NCBI RefSeq assembly: GCF_029953265.1
Contig: NZ_JASBAO010000001.1
Span: forward strand, 1,203,501-1,267,500
Source: Commensalibacter oyaizuii
Lineage (GTDB): Bacteria; Pseudomonadota; Alphaproteobacteria; Acetobacterales; Acetobacteraceae
DNA: 64,000 nucleotides
Direction: 5' to 3'
Shown: piece by piece, positions 36,669 through 46,256 of the stretch
Position numbering within the stretch: the first letter of the stretch is position 1
How the letters are laid out: each line of letters opens with the position of its first letter
Program-made: the position numbers and the translations under genes
Notes under the pieces: model-generated
What the model saw: the letters and a program-made list of their open reading frames with translations, nothing else
Told to the model about the DNA's origin: nothing
Database searches by the model: none

Positions 36669-38939
36669 TTATAAAGATTGTTTGATTGCAATAGTCGCTA
36701 AGTTAACAATTCCACGAGCTGTCGTACTTTCGGTCAAAATATGCAGGGGTTTCACCGCCCCAAGGGTTATTGGACCAATTTGTAATGCATCACCAACAAC
36801 ACGACTTAATGAAAAGCCAATATTCGCTGAATCTAAATCTGGCATAATCAACAAATTAGCATTCCCAACCAACGGAGAATTATCTACCAACCGTGCTCTG
36901 ATTGACGGGCTGAGTGCAGCGTCCCCTTGCATTTCACCGTCCACTTCAAGATCGGGATTACGTTCTTTAATCAATGCCAACGCTTCGCGCATTTTTTCAG
37001 CTGATCCTGATTTTCCAGTGCCAAACGATGAGTAAGATAACAATGCAGCCCTTGGAACCAATCCAAATGTTGATACCGCTTCTGAAGCAAGCAAGGTCAA
37101 TTCTGCTATTTCTTCGGCTGACGGATTTAAATGTAAATATGCATCCCCCATAAACAACACAACATTCGACTGTATTAAGGCAGATATTGTATAGAATTGC
37201 TTTACATCTTGACGTTTGGGGATAATATTTTTTAGATATTTAAAGTGACGATACCATTCACCATACCCCCCAATTAACGCCGCATCAACGTGTCCTTCAC
37301 GAAGCAACATCGCTGCTAGAACAGATTTCCTGCGATATAATTGTTCATAAGCCAAAGAAGGAGGAACACCCTGCCTTTCAACAAGATGCTGGTAAGGTTT
37401 CTCAAGAGCCTGTAACAAAAGATCGTCACGTGATGGTTCAAACACATGCACGTGCTTATCAACTTGTAAGCTTAATCCAAGACTTTTGATTTTTTCTTGT
37501 ATTCGCTCCTTATTACCAATAAGACAGGGCTTGGCCAAATTATCATTAACTAAAGTTTGAACAGCACGTAAAACACGCTCATTCTCACCTTCAGAAAATA
37601 CAACTTTTTTCAAATTCTCGCTTCTGCGCACGGCTTCAAACACAGGTTGCATAACCTGACTAGTACGAAAGACGAATTCTGACAGATGCTCGATATAAGC
37701 CTTGAAATCCTCGATTGGACGGGTTGCAACACCGCTATCCATTGCAGCCTTTGCAACAGCTGGAGCGATCTCCAAAATTAAACGAGGATCAAAAGGCTTT
37801 GGTAAAATATATTCAGGCCCAAAAGCAGGGCCTTCCCCACCGTAAGCAGCAATAACTGCCTCATTAGCCTCTAATGTTGCCAATTTTGCCAAAGCATAGA
37901 CAGCCGCATGCTGCATTGCTTCGTTAATTTGTTGGGCTCCAACATCTAGCGCCCCCCGAAAAATAAAAGGAAAACATAAAACGTTATTGACTTGATTGGG
38001 GTAATCCGAACGCCCTGTCGCAATAATGGCATCTTTTCGAACAGTTTTAACCTCGTCTGGGGTGATTTCAGGCTCGGGATTAGCCAAAGCCAAAATAACA
38101 GGCCTTTCAGCCATATGCTCCAAATATTCTGCTTTTAAAACGCCTGCTGCGGATAGGCCAAGAAAGATATCTGCCCCTTTAATCACTTCTGCAAGCGTGC
38201 GCGCGTTGGTTTCTTTGGCATAGCGTGCCATATTTTCAGGCATGTCTGGACTGCGTCCCTTCCATACCACACCATCAATATCAGTCAACGTGACATTTTC
38301 AACTTTCATTCCCATTCCGACCATTAAGTCGACACAGGCCATCGCCGCAGCACCCGCACCAGAGGTCACCAACTTGACATCTTCAAGCTTTTTATTTTGA
38401 ATTCGCAGTGCATTAACCAAAGCTGCGGTAACGACAATCGCGGTTCCGTGCTGATCATCATGAAAAACAGGGATATTCATTCTGGATTGTAAATTTTTTT
38501 CAATCTTAAAGCATTCTGGGGCCTTGATATCTTCAAGATTGATACCACCAAAAGTCGGTTCCAATGCTGCCACAACATCACAAAAATGATCGGGATCAGT
38601 AGCATCGACCTCGATATCAAAAACATCAATTCCAGCAAATTTTTTAAATAAAACGGCCTTTCCTTCCATAACAGGTTTTCCTGCTAGGGGGCCGATATTA
38701 CCTAAACCCAAAACAGCTGTACCATTAGAAATAACAGCAACCAAGTTCCCCTTTGCTGTGTATTTACTTGCCAAAGATGGATCTCTTTGTATTTCTAAAC
38801 ACGGCGCAGCAACACCTGGGGAATAGGCTAAAGACAAATCCCGTTGGGTAGCCATCCTTTTGGTTGGAGTAATGGTTAACTTACCTGCTGTTGGATATTG
38901 GTGATAATCCAAAGCTTCCTGTTTAAATTTTTGATCCAT
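36669..38939 (-). CDS. maeB: NADP-dependent malic enzyme with phosphotransacetylase-like domain
   Basis: A 756-residue fusion typical of MaeB. Residues about 1-430 are the malic enzyme ([36 protein letters not shown](P)-binding [12 protein letters not shown]). Residues about 435-756 are a phosphate acetyltransferase-like domain that has a regulatory role in the family. It decarboxylates malate to pyruvate and makes NADPH. AGAGGA lies 6 nt before the ATG. It is followed by a strong hairpin and is not obviously in an operon. Confidence 0.95.
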   Translation of the reverse strand: MDQKFKQEALDYHQYPTAGKLTITPTKRMATQRDLSLAYSPGVAAPCLEIQRDPSLASKYTAKGNLVAVISNGTAVLGLGNIGPLAGKPVMEGKAVLFKKFAGIDVFDIEVDATDPDHFCDVVAALEPTFGGINLEDIKAPECFKIEKNLQSRMNIPVFHDDQHGTAIVVTAALVNALRIQNKKLEDVKLVTSGAGAAAMACVDLMVGMGMKVENVTLTDIDGVVWKGRSPDMPENMARYAKETNARTLAEVIKGADIFLGLSAAGVLKAEYLEHMAERPVILALANPEPEITPDEVKTVRKDAIIATGRSDYPNQVNNVLCFPFIFRGALDVGAQQINEAMQHAAVYALAKLATLEANEAVIAAYGGEGPAFGPEYILPKPFDPRLILEIAPAVAKAAMDSGVATRPIEDFKAYIEHLSEFVFRTSQVMQPVFEAVRRSENLKKVVFSEGENERVLRAVQTLVNDNLAKPCLIGNKERIQEKIKSLGLSLQVDKHVHVFEPSRDDLLLQALEKPYQHLVERQGVPPSLAYEQLYRRKSVLAAMLLREGHVDAALIGGYGEWYRHFKYLKNIIPKRQDVKQFYTISALIQSNVVLFMGDAYLHLNPSAEEIAELTLLASEAVSTFGLVPRAALLSYSSFGTGKSGSAEKMREALALIKERNPDLEVDGEMQGDAALSPSIRARLVDNSPLVGNANLLIMPDLDSANIGFSLSRVVGDALQIGPITLGAVKPLHILTESTTARGIVNLATIAIKQSL

Positions 38940-39050
38940 TTTTTCCTCTATTTAATTGATCAGAATTCTTAGCAAAGAATACCGATCAATCAAGCTTAAA
39001 ACATAAGCCATAAAAAGGAAATAACCATATTTTATAGGAAAAACACATTT

Positions 39051-39136
39051 TGGTGCGGCCGAGAAGACTCGAACTTCCACGGGGTTGCCCCCACAAGCAC
39101 CTCAAGCTTGCGCGTATACCATTCCGCCACGACCGC
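39051..39136 (-). tRNA. tRNA-Leu (anticodon GAG)
   Basis: An 86-nt leucine tRNA with encoded CCA. The acceptor arms are GCGGTCG and CGGCCGC; the anticodon stem CAAGC/GCTTG encloses loop TTGAGGT with anticodon GAG. A long variable arm (TGGGGGCAACCCCGT) and T-arm with TTCGAGT complete a class II tRNA. It stands alone between maeB and lipB. Confidence 0.95.
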
Positions 39137-39189
39137 ACATGACAAACCATTTATTGTAATGGTAAGATAATGTGCTTTCTCTATAACCG

Positions 39190-39897
39190 ATGAAAAGATT
39201 TCATGCAATGACCTTTCCACCAATATTTTTTCAAAAAAGCAAAAAAATTATCCCTTACCCCACTGCAATCGAAACAATGCGACACTATGTCGACCGTATC
39301 TATCATGAACAACAGCCTGAATGTCTTTGGTTTTTAGAGCATCCCCCATTATACACTGCGGGGACATCGGCTAAAGACCACGATTTGATAAATCAGCAAC
39401 ATTATCCCACCTATTACACCAATCGCGGTGGCCAATGGACTTATCACGGTCCAGGACAACGAATTATTTATTTTATGATGGACTTACGTCAAGATCATCA
39501 CGTCTTTCCACAAAGGGATATTCACGCATTTGTTAATATTATCGAGGACTGGATTATTTTAGCTTTAAAATCCTTTGATATCCACGCAGAAAAAAGACCA
39601 GATCGTATCGGATTATGGGTTGTTGATCCCATAACAAAAAAAGAAGAAAAAATAGCCGCCTTGGGAATTAAACTGACCCGTTGGATCAGCTGGCACGGTA
39701 TTGCGTTAAATGTTTATCCAAATCTAAATGATTATTCAGGGATTATTCCCTGTGGATTGACCGATTATGGGGTAACAAGCATGGAAAAACTTGGAATAAA
39801 GTGTTCTTTGGATGATGTCGATCAGGTTTTACTGAAACAATGGCAACATCTTTTCCAACACCCTTTGCGTGAGCGACAAATCTTATTAGACGATTAA
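39190..39897 (+). CDS. lipB: Octanoyltransferase
   Basis: A 235-residue LipB that moves octanoyl from ACP to lipoyl domains. Motifs are NRGGQWTYHGPGQRIIYFMMDL near residue 80 and AALGIKLTRWISWHGIALNVYPNL, which includes the catalytic lysine region; the cysteine of the active site is in IIPCGLTDYGVTSM. Two start codons are possible, ATG 39190 or ATG 39208 (MTFPPIFF); neither has a strong ribosome binding site. It is transcribed opposite to its left neighbours and converges on a LolA-like gene. Confidence 0.93.
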   Translation: MKRFHAMTFPPIFFQKSKKIIPYPTAIETMRHYVDRIYHEQQPECLWFLEHPPLYTAGTSAKDHDLINQQHYPTYYTNRGGQWTYHGPGQRIIYFMMDLRQDHHVFPQRDIHAFVNIIEDWIILALKSFDIHAEKRPDRIGLWVVDPITKKEEKIAALGIKLTRWISWHGIALNVYPNLNDYSGIIPCGLTDYGVTSMEKLGIKCSLDDVDQVLLKQWQHLFQHPLRERQILLDD

Positions 39898-39931
39898 AAT
39901 ATCATCACAGACTCGCCACCTCATAATGTTA

Positions 39932-40543
39932 TTATTTTTGCCCGTCAGGATAAGCAAAATATGATGCTGGGACTTGCACCCCTTGTTGAATATCCCTTAA
40001 ATCCATGATCGTGCGACCACCACGAACATCAACTGCCTGCATTTGCTCTAAGGTCAAGCGTCCCAATTCCTCTTTGAATCGCAGGGTTAATAACCCTTGT
40101 GAAGGGTTGTCTGCACTGGCTAATGAAATTTGTAATTGATGGGGGTGACGCTGCACATTCGTAACCAAAATCGGTTTAACCAAGTGAACAGGACTTTGTA
40201 ACATTAGTCCCAAGGGATTTCTGGATAATCCGATACGTGTAATTGACTGATGTGCAAATTCTTTGGCAACCATTCGCTTATCTTTGGCCACGACAATCAT
40301 AGTCGATGGGTATTCATAATTTAATCGTAGCTTCCCAGGTTCGTAAACAACCCGCCCTGAAGATTGCCCTCCATCTGGCCAAGTTTGAGTAAATTGTCCC
40401 TCAAACCCTTTTTCGTCATTTAAATAAGACTCAACCTGAGAAATGGCTGTTAATTCGCATGTTGGACGTGTTTCTTGACCAGCATGACATGCTGCCAACA
40501 AAATAGGAAACAATACTGCAAGACTTCTACGCGCCCACTTCAT
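39932..40543 (-). CDS. LolA-like outer membrane lipoprotein carrier with lipobox
   Basis: A 203-residue protein with a LolA-like beta-half-barrel: QVESYLNDEKGFEGQFTQTWPDGGQSSGRVVYEPGKLRLNYEYPSTMIVVAKDKRM, and a closing GGRTIMDLRDIQQGVQVPASYFAYP. The start carries a short signal ending LLAACHAG, a lipobox with Cys19, so it may be lipidated, unlike the soluble periplasmic LolA of E. coli. AAGGA lies 8 nt before ATG. It could carry lipoproteins to the outer membrane or be a paralogue. Confidence 0.8.
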   Translation of the reverse strand: MKWARRSLAVLFPILLAACHAGQETRPTCELTAISQVESYLNDEKGFEGQFTQTWPDGGQSSGRVVYEPGKLRLNYEYPSTMIVVAKDKRMVAKEFAHQSITRIGLSRNPLGLMLQSPVHLVKPILVTNVQRHPHQLQISLASADNPSQGLLTLRFKEELGRLTLEQMQAVDVRGGRTIMDLRDIQQGVQVPASYFAYPDGQK

Positions 40544-40802
40544 TAACTTATCCTTTATTTTTCACAACAGCATGAACAATATTTAATACAATATAGGGAA
40601 AACAAGTTCAATCAATACGATATTTTATTACAATATTCACCAAATCTGATCCTTAATCATCTTTGCGTACAAAATAACTTGGTTTTACTTTTAGAAAATA
40701 CCATATTATATAAGATATTCTTGCAATAAAATCACTCTTTAGCTTCGAACGGTAAGGAGTTATCGACCTAACAATTTAAAAATTACACAATCAGATATTG
40801 CC

Positions 40803-41393
40803 ATGACTACCAAAAAAAAACGTTTTCGTGCCTTTGACCCAGACCCAGACCGCCCCGAAAGATGTTGCGATATGCCACACTGTCGTGAACCTGCTGGATA
40901 TAAAGCACCAAAATCACCAACAAAACTGAACGAATATTACTGGTTTTGTTTTGATCATATTAAAGAATACAATAAAAACTGGGATTTTTGTAAAGGAATG
41001 ACCCCCGCACAAATAGAACAGCAACTGCGTTCGGCCTCTGTGTGGGATAAACCTTCTTGGAAATTAGGACAATTAGGCAAAGCAGATTTATTACAGGAAC
41101 AATTTTTTAAAGATTCTTTGGGCATTTTCTCTAAACATTCTGGGTTTAATACACGCAAGCACTCACAACCTACACCTAAAAGTGCCCCCACCGAACTCAA
41201 AGACTCTCTTAAAATCTTGGGACTTACATGGCCAATTTCGCTTCAGGATTTAAAAAAACGCTATACATCCCTTGCCCGCCAATATCATCCAGATAGTAAC
41301 GGTGGGGACAGTCAATCCGAAGAACAATTTAAAACCATCAACGCAGCTTATTCCCAAGTAAGAACACATTTAATAAATTCTGTAGAAATCTAG
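40803..41393 (+). CDS. J-domain protein
   Basis: A 196-residue protein. Residues about 1-70 contain a conserved cysteine-bearing segment (ERCCDMPHCREPAGYKAPKSP..YYWFCFDHIKEYN) that resembles the N-terminal part of alphaproteobacterial DnaJ-like proteins placed upstream of cobS. Residues about 135-196 form a J domain with the HPD motif in YHPDSNGGD. It would stimulate an Hsp70. It lies 57 bp before cobS on the same strand, suggesting co-regulation with the cobaltochelatase subunits. Confidence 0.88.
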   Translation: MTTKKKRFRAFDPDPDRPERCCDMPHCREPAGYKAPKSPTKLNEYYWFCFDHIKEYNKNWDFCKGMTPAQIEQQLRSASVWDKPSWKLGQLGKADLLQEQFFKDSLGIFSKHSGFNTRKHSQPTPKSAPTELKDSLKILGLTWPISLQDLKKRYTSLARQYHPDSNGGDSQSEEQFKTINAAYSQVRTHLINSVEI

Positions 41394-41450
41394 TATAAAT
41401 TATATATTATTTGTAACAGCATTAACAATCGCCTTAAGGAGACTTTAATA

Positions 41451-42467
41451 ATGACTGAAACCTCTGATCAACCGATTATTTCAGGGAACAACGATCTGCC
41501 CCCCACTTCTATTTTATCTACTCCTGATAAAATCTTTAAGGTCAGAGAAACATTCCACATAGAGTTAGATATGGAAGTTCAAGGTTTTTCAGTTAAAACT
41601 GCCCTGGTACCCGATCTTGATCCAAGCTATTGCTTTGATAAAGAAATTACCCAAGCCATTTTGGCAGGTTTCAAGTATAATCGTCGTGTGATGGTGCAAG
41701 GGTTTCATGGAACGGGAAAATCCTCACATATCGAACAAATAGCTGCACGCCTAAACTGGCCCTGTGTTCGAATTAATTTAGACAGTCATATTTCTCGAAT
41801 TGATCTGATCGGCAAAGACGCCATCGTACTACAAGATGGCAAGCAGATCACTCAATTCAAAGAAGGATTATTACCATGGGCTTTGGAAAATCCTTGTGCC
41901 TTAATTTTTGATGAATATGATGCTGGCCGTCCTGATGTAATGTTTGTCATTCAAAGAGTTTTGGAGGCTGAAGGTAAATTAACCCTTCTGGATCAAAACC
42001 GGGTTATTCGTCCCCACCAAGCATTTCGTTTGTTCGCCACCGCCAACACCATTGGTCTTGGAGATACAACAGGACTGTATCATGGCACTCAACAAATTAA
42101 CCAGGGTCAAATGGATCGTTGGAATATTGTTGCATCGTTAAATTACTTGCCACACGAACAAGAAACACAAATTATCATGTCCAAGATGGGTGTATCTGAA
42201 AATGATAGTGAAGCAACAAAAATGATTAATTCAATGGTTGCTTTGGCCAATTTAACCCGCCATGGTTTTGCATCGGGGGAAATTTCGACCGTTATGTCTC
42301 CAAGAACTGTAATTACATGGGCTGAAAATTTCGAAATCTTTAAAGACCTGGCATTAGCTTTTCGCCTGACCTTTTTAAACAAGTGTGACGAAGCTGAACG
42401 TCAAACCGTTGCTGAATATTATCAGCGTTGTTTTAATATTGATCCATTAATTTCTGATGTTATTTAA
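41451..42467 (+). CDS. cobS: Cobaltochelatase subunit CobS
   Basis: A 338-residue AAA+ ATPase of the aerobic cobalt-insertion complex in adenosylcobalamin synthesis. Walker A is VQGFHGTGKSSHIEQ, and Walker B is ALIFDEYDAG. Sensor and arginine-finger regions follow (FRLFATANT, MSPRTVITWAE). Ribosome binding sequence AAGGAG lies 11 nt before ATG. The stop is 18 bp before cobT. The large CobN subunit is not in the window. Confidence 0.96.
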   Translation: MTETSDQPIISGNNDLPPTSILSTPDKIFKVRETFHIELDMEVQGFSVKTALVPDLDPSYCFDKEITQAILAGFKYNRRVMVQGFHGTGKSSHIEQIAARLNWPCVRINLDSHISRIDLIGKDAIVLQDGKQITQFKEGLLPWALENPCALIFDEYDAGRPDVMFVIQRVLEAEGKLTLLDQNRVIRPHQAFRLFATANTIGLGDTTGLYHGTQQINQGQMDRWNIVASLNYLPHEQETQIIMSKMGVSENDSEATKMINSMVALANLTRHGFASGEISTVMSPRTVITWAENFEIFKDLALAFRLTFLNKCDEAERQTVAEYYQRCFNIDPLISDVI

Positions 42468-42485
42468 TCCATAAAGAGGGATCCT

Positions 42486-44396
42486 ATGCAAGAAGATCAA
42501 AAAAAATCATCCTCTTCTCACACCCCTCCTTTGAAAAAAGAAACGTACGATCCAGAGCAATTTAAACAGGCAACCATTGGGGTCATTCATGCTTTGAGTG
42601 GGCGCACTGATACCAATGTTAATTTTTACTCTGGCCCCCTACGTCATCAAGCAACGCACAGTCATGTTACGCAAACCACTGTGCATTTGCCCACCCCACC
42701 CTCAGTACAAGACCCTATCGGATTAACACAATTACGCGGTGCTGCAGATTCAATCGCCCTGCGCTTGAAATATCATAACCCAAATATTCACGAAACCAAT
42801 CAACCCGAAATGGGAGATGCCAAAACAACATTTGATGCACTAGAGCAAGTCCGCGTTGAAGCACTGGGCAGTCAACACATGCAAGGCATTGCTGCCAATT
42901 TGCGCGCTGTTGTCGAATATACCAGTCATGCTGAGGGACATGCACGCATGAATAAAGCCGAGCAAATGCCCCCACAAACGGCACTGGCATTGCTAGCCAG
43001 AGAAAAATTAACAGGGGAACCCGTTCCAAAAGAATCTAGGCGCGTTTTACAATTATGGCGCAACCGTTTAAATAAAAATGGTGAGGATGCTTTGGAACAA
43101 ATGATGTTGCACATGCATAATCAAAAAGATTATGCCAAAGCAGCACAAAAACTGCTGACAGCATACCACTTGATGGAAGATTTAGAAGAAACAGAAAAAG
43201 AAAAAGAATCTTCAGATAACAATGATAATCAAGACCAAGACACCCCAGATAATCCAGATGAAACCCTTCAAGATGAACAATCAGAACCCCAAGAACAGCA
43301 ACAACCAGAAGAACAAACCCCTCAACTAGCCCAAGGTATGGATAATCTTGACCTTCCCGATGCACAAGAAGGCGAAGGTTTCGAAGCCCAAGAACAACCT
43401 GCCGGCCCACAAGAGGGACCCCCGCCCCCATTAAGTGAGGTCGAGGATCAACAATACCGCATTTATACTAAAAATTTCGATGAGGTTGTAACCGCTGATC
43501 AATTATGTAACGCTGAAGAACTTGCTTATTTGCGCAAACAATTAGATCAACAACTACATCATATCCAAAATGTTATTTCCAAACTTGCCAATCGTTTACA
43601 ACGCAAGCTGATGGCCCAACAAAGACGCAGTTGGAATTTTGATTTAGAAGAAGGTTTGCTTGATGCCAGTAAGTTACCACGCGTTATTTTAAACCCTGCC
43701 AGTTCGTTAACATTTAAACAGGAAAAAGAAACAGATTTTAAAGACACCATTGTTACTTTGCTAATTGATAATTCGGGTTCAATGCGTGGGAAACCGATCA
43801 GTATTGCCGCCATGTGTGGGGATATTTTGGCACGAACCTTGGAACGATGCGCTGTCAAAGTCGAAGTTTTGGGCTTTACCACCCGCGCATGGAAGGGAGG
43901 GCGCAGCCGTGAACAATGGTTAGGCAGTGGCCGACCCGTAGAACCTGGTCGCTTAAATGATTTACGTCATATAATTTATAAATCAGCCGATCAGCCTTGG
44001 CGACATGCTCGTCGTAACTTGGGCTTAATGTTACAAGAAGGAATATTAAAGGAAAATATTGACGGTGAGGCTTTACATTGGGCTTGGCAGAGATTGCGCC
44101 ATCGTACCGAAAATCGTAAAATCTTGATGGTTATTTCTGATGGCGCACCCGTTGATGATAGTACACTTTCTGCCAATAATCCAGAATATTTGGAATTACA
44201 TCTGCGCCGTATGATTGCCCGTATCGAAGCACAGCCAGATATTGAATTAACCGCAATTGGAATTGGTCATGACGTCACACGTTACTATCAACGTGCGGTT
44301 ACAATCACAAATGCCGAACAATTAGGGGGAACAATGATGCAAGAATTGGCAAACCTATTCGACATTAATCGTAAAACTATCCTCAAAAGAAACTGA
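42486..44396 (+). CDS. cobT: Cobaltochelatase subunit CobT
   Basis: A 636-residue partner of CobS. The middle (about 235-325) is acidic and glutamine-rich, as in CobT and BchD. The C-terminal third is a von Willebrand A domain with the metal site [10 protein letters not shown], followed by [19 protein letters not shown] and [13 protein letters not shown]. CobS and CobT together remodel CobN for cobalt insertion into hydrogenobyrinic acid diamide. It ends at a palindromic hairpin shared with the convergent GMC gene. Confidence 0.95.
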   Translation: MQEDQKKSSSSHTPPLKKETYDPEQFKQATIGVIHALSGRTDTNVNFYSGPLRHQATHSHVTQTTVHLPTPPSVQDPIGLTQLRGAADSIALRLKYHNPNIHETNQPEMGDAKTTFDALEQVRVEALGSQHMQGIAANLRAVVEYTSHAEGHARMNKAEQMPPQTALALLAREKLTGEPVPKESRRVLQLWRNRLNKNGEDALEQMMLHMHNQKDYAKAAQKLLTAYHLMEDLEETEKEKESSDNNDNQDQDTPDNPDETLQDEQSEPQEQQQPEEQTPQLAQGMDNLDLPDAQEGEGFEAQEQPAGPQEGPPPPLSEVEDQQYRIYTKNFDEVVTADQLCNAEELAYLRKQLDQQLHHIQNVISKLANRLQRKLMAQQRRSWNFDLEEGLLDASKLPRVILNPASSLTFKQEKETDFKDTIVTLLIDNSGSMRGKPISIAAMCGDILARTLERCAVKVEVLGFTTRAWKGGRSREQWLGSGRPVEPGRLNDLRHIIYKSADQPWRHARRNLGLMLQEGILKENIDGEALHWAWQRLRHRTENRKILMVISDGAPVDDSTLSANNPEYLELHLRRMIARIEAQPDIELTAIGIGHDVTRYYQRAVTITNAEQLGGTMMQELANLFDINRKTILKRN

Positions 44397-44408
44397 TAAA
44401 TCAACTGT

Positions 44409-44436
44409 ATGAATAGGTGTAATTACACCTATTCAT
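44409..44436. terminator. Bidirectional hairpin between cobT and the GMC gene
   Basis: A perfect 28-bp palindrome whose half is ATGAATAGGTGTAA (44409-44422). It can form a 12-bp stem with an AATT loop, 12 bp after cobT and 9 bp beyond the GMC stop codon. Convergent genes and AT-rich flanks suit a terminator for both. Confidence 0.75.
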
Positions 44437-44445
44437 TATTAATAA

Positions 44446-45984
44446 CTAAAAGTCTTTTTGAATAATCGTTTCGATATTCCGCTCAGCTAAGGCGGCAATC
44501 GTTAAACTTGGATTTACTAAACCCGCACTTCCTGGCATTAATGCACCATCAATAACGTATAAATTTGAATAATTTTTTATACGCCCATAAGCATCTGTCG
44601 CCTTACCAATCACCGCACCCCCTAATGGATGAGCAGTAAAGTCAGCACGTACATCCGTTGATAGTGGAAATAATCCTGGAACTGACCCTGAGGCTTTAGC
44701 AATTTTATTATTTATCATCCGAATAGCTTCCTCTGTTTTGTCGCTATCGGTTTTGCGCCATTGCAGCTCTACATCCCCTGTTTTTGAATTATATACAAAA
44801 TTTGCCCTAGTCTCATCAAAGGTCATTCCAAGTGAGCCTGCCACACCAATATTCACAGCTATTCCAGGGGTAAACCAGTTTTCCAAAGTTACAGGAATCT
44901 GAGCAATGGTTTCATCATCTATCTTAGAGGCACAAGCCGAACCCTGTGTTAACCCTTCAGATCCAGAAAAAGATCTAACGACAATTGCGTCGCCATTACT
45001 ACCCCATCCTTGACCAATATGTTCATTTAAGGCTGGCAATGTGTTTAATGCCTTTGCTTTAACCAATAACTCTGATGTTCCAATTGAACCTGCCGCCAAA
45101 AATAAATAATCGCACGTTAACATATATGTATCCAAAACATCCCCTTGAGGATTTAATTTCGTAACTTTAACCTCATAATTTTTTCCATTATAAGAAATGG
45201 TTTGCACCTGATGCCCAGGATACACAGTGGAAAAACCACTATCTTGTGCGTATTTTAAATAGTTTTGAGTTAGATCAAACTTTGCACCATTACTATTTCC
45301 CAAATCCGTTTCACCAACAATAGCGGATGCGCGAACTTCATTATTTAGTTCTTTATAAATAATATCCCAATTAAACACTGAATCCACGCGATAAGGTTGA
45401 TATCCAGCCTTTTGACTTTGACTATCCCATGTTCTGGAATGCCCAAAAGGTTTTGATTGATAAATATCTTCTGGCATTGAATTAAGATTTAACACTTGCC
45501 TTACTAAAGGATAATATTTTTGATCCATTTCGCTATAATCGACGACGCCTTGAAATAATTGATCAAAATATTTTTGCTTTGGTTGAATCATAACACCCGT
45601 ATAAACAACAGATCCGCCACCAACACAGGCGCCACGCCATACATCAATATGATCATAACTGGTCACATCCATCACACCACCAAAATCATCAATAACGGCT
45701 GGAAAACCATTTAATTGTTTAACGTGTTGTCGATGCCAAAAACCACGTCCATCAGGTAAAACCTCATCTGTAAATGTTTTACGATCCTTGGATATAGGCC
45801 AATAAGACCCCCGTTCCAAAATTGTTGAGGCAATCCCCGCTTGTGCCAAACGCCATGCCGAAACAGCACCACCAAACCCTGAACCAATAATAATCACTTT
45901 TGAATGGGTAGGAGGTTTTGGAATATCTTCAAAAATTTCAGGAACAATTTCCTTATATTTATTTACAGGACTAAAAATACTCAT
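44446..45984 (-). CDS. GMC family FAD-dependent oxidoreductase (cholesterol-oxidase-like)
   Basis: A 512-residue flavoprotein with the FAD loop VIIIGSGFGGAVSAWRLAQAG near residue 30, acceptor-binding DVWRGACVGGGSVVYTGVM and the C-terminal block ADFTAHPLGGAVIGKATDAYGRI...LYVIDGALMPGSAGLVNPSLTIAALAER. The latter carries the His/Asn pair of GMC enzymes and makes it closest to the cholesterol oxidase branch, but the substrate cannot be deduced; many bacteria with such proteins do not handle sterols. No signal peptide is seen. It has a 22-bp palindrome about 107 bp upstream. Confidence 0.85.
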   Translation of the reverse strand: MSIFSPVNKYKEIVPEIFEDIPKPPTHSKVIIIGSGFGGAVSAWRLAQAGIASTILERGSYWPISKDRKTFTDEVLPDGRGFWHRQHVKQLNGFPAVIDDFGGVMDVTSYDHIDVWRGACVGGGSVVYTGVMIQPKQKYFDQLFQGVVDYSEMDQKYYPLVRQVLNLNSMPEDIYQSKPFGHSRTWDSQSQKAGYQPYRVDSVFNWDIIYKELNNEVRASAIVGETDLGNSNGAKFDLTQNYLKYAQDSGFSTVYPGHQVQTISYNGKNYEVKVTKLNPQGDVLDTYMLTCDYLFLAAGSIGTSELLVKAKALNTLPALNEHIGQGWGSNGDAIVVRSFSGSEGLTQGSACASKIDDETIAQIPVTLENWFTPGIAVNIGVAGSLGMTFDETRANFVYNSKTGDVELQWRKTDSDKTEEAIRMINNKIAKASGSVPGLFPLSTDVRADFTAHPLGGAVIGKATDAYGRIKNYSNLYVIDGALMPGSAGLVNPSLTIAALAERNIETIIQKDF

Positions 45985-46090
45985 TTTAAATTCTCGATAT
46001 TTTATGATATAAAAAAATAAATTTATAAAATATTAAGTATTTCTATAATATAGAATATAATAATTAAATTTATAAAATTAAATATGTACT

Positions 46091-46112
46091 TATAAATATT
46101 GCAATATTTATA
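46091..46112. promoter_or_regulatory. 22-bp palindrome upstream of the GMC oxidoreductase
   Basis: A perfect palindrome with half-site TATAAATATTG lies about 107 bp before the GMC start in an AT-rich intergenic region. It could bind a dimeric regulator, but AT-rich sequence produces such palindromes by chance more often than average. Confidence 0.35.
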
Positions 46113-46163
46113 TTATTATAACATCTTTTACAATTTTATTATAACTATTTATAAGTATTATAT

Positions 46164-46210
46164 AATATTAGGGCTCAATCTATTATAAAAATAGATTGAG
46201 CCCTAATATT
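46164..46210. terminator. Terminator-like hairpin after the aminotransferase pair
   Basis: A perfect 21-bp inverted repeat (46164-46184 and 46190-46210, arm containing GGGCTCAATCTATT) with a 5-nt loop lies 46 bp beyond the aminotransferase stop on the minus strand. It should end transcription of the tandem aminotransferase operon before the GMC promoter region. Confidence 0.85.
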
Positions 46211-46256
46211 ATAAATCCAAAATAAGAAAATTATTCTAAGATATTTTGTTTAGTTC

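Noticed and set aside
39032..39223. A 63-residue minus-strand frame
   Set aside because: It covers tRNA-Leu and its peptide contains the translated tRNA sequence.
40544..40802. Cobalamin riboswitch before the cobS group
   Set aside because: The 259-bp AT-rich region lacks a recognisable B12-box or the expected paired elements.
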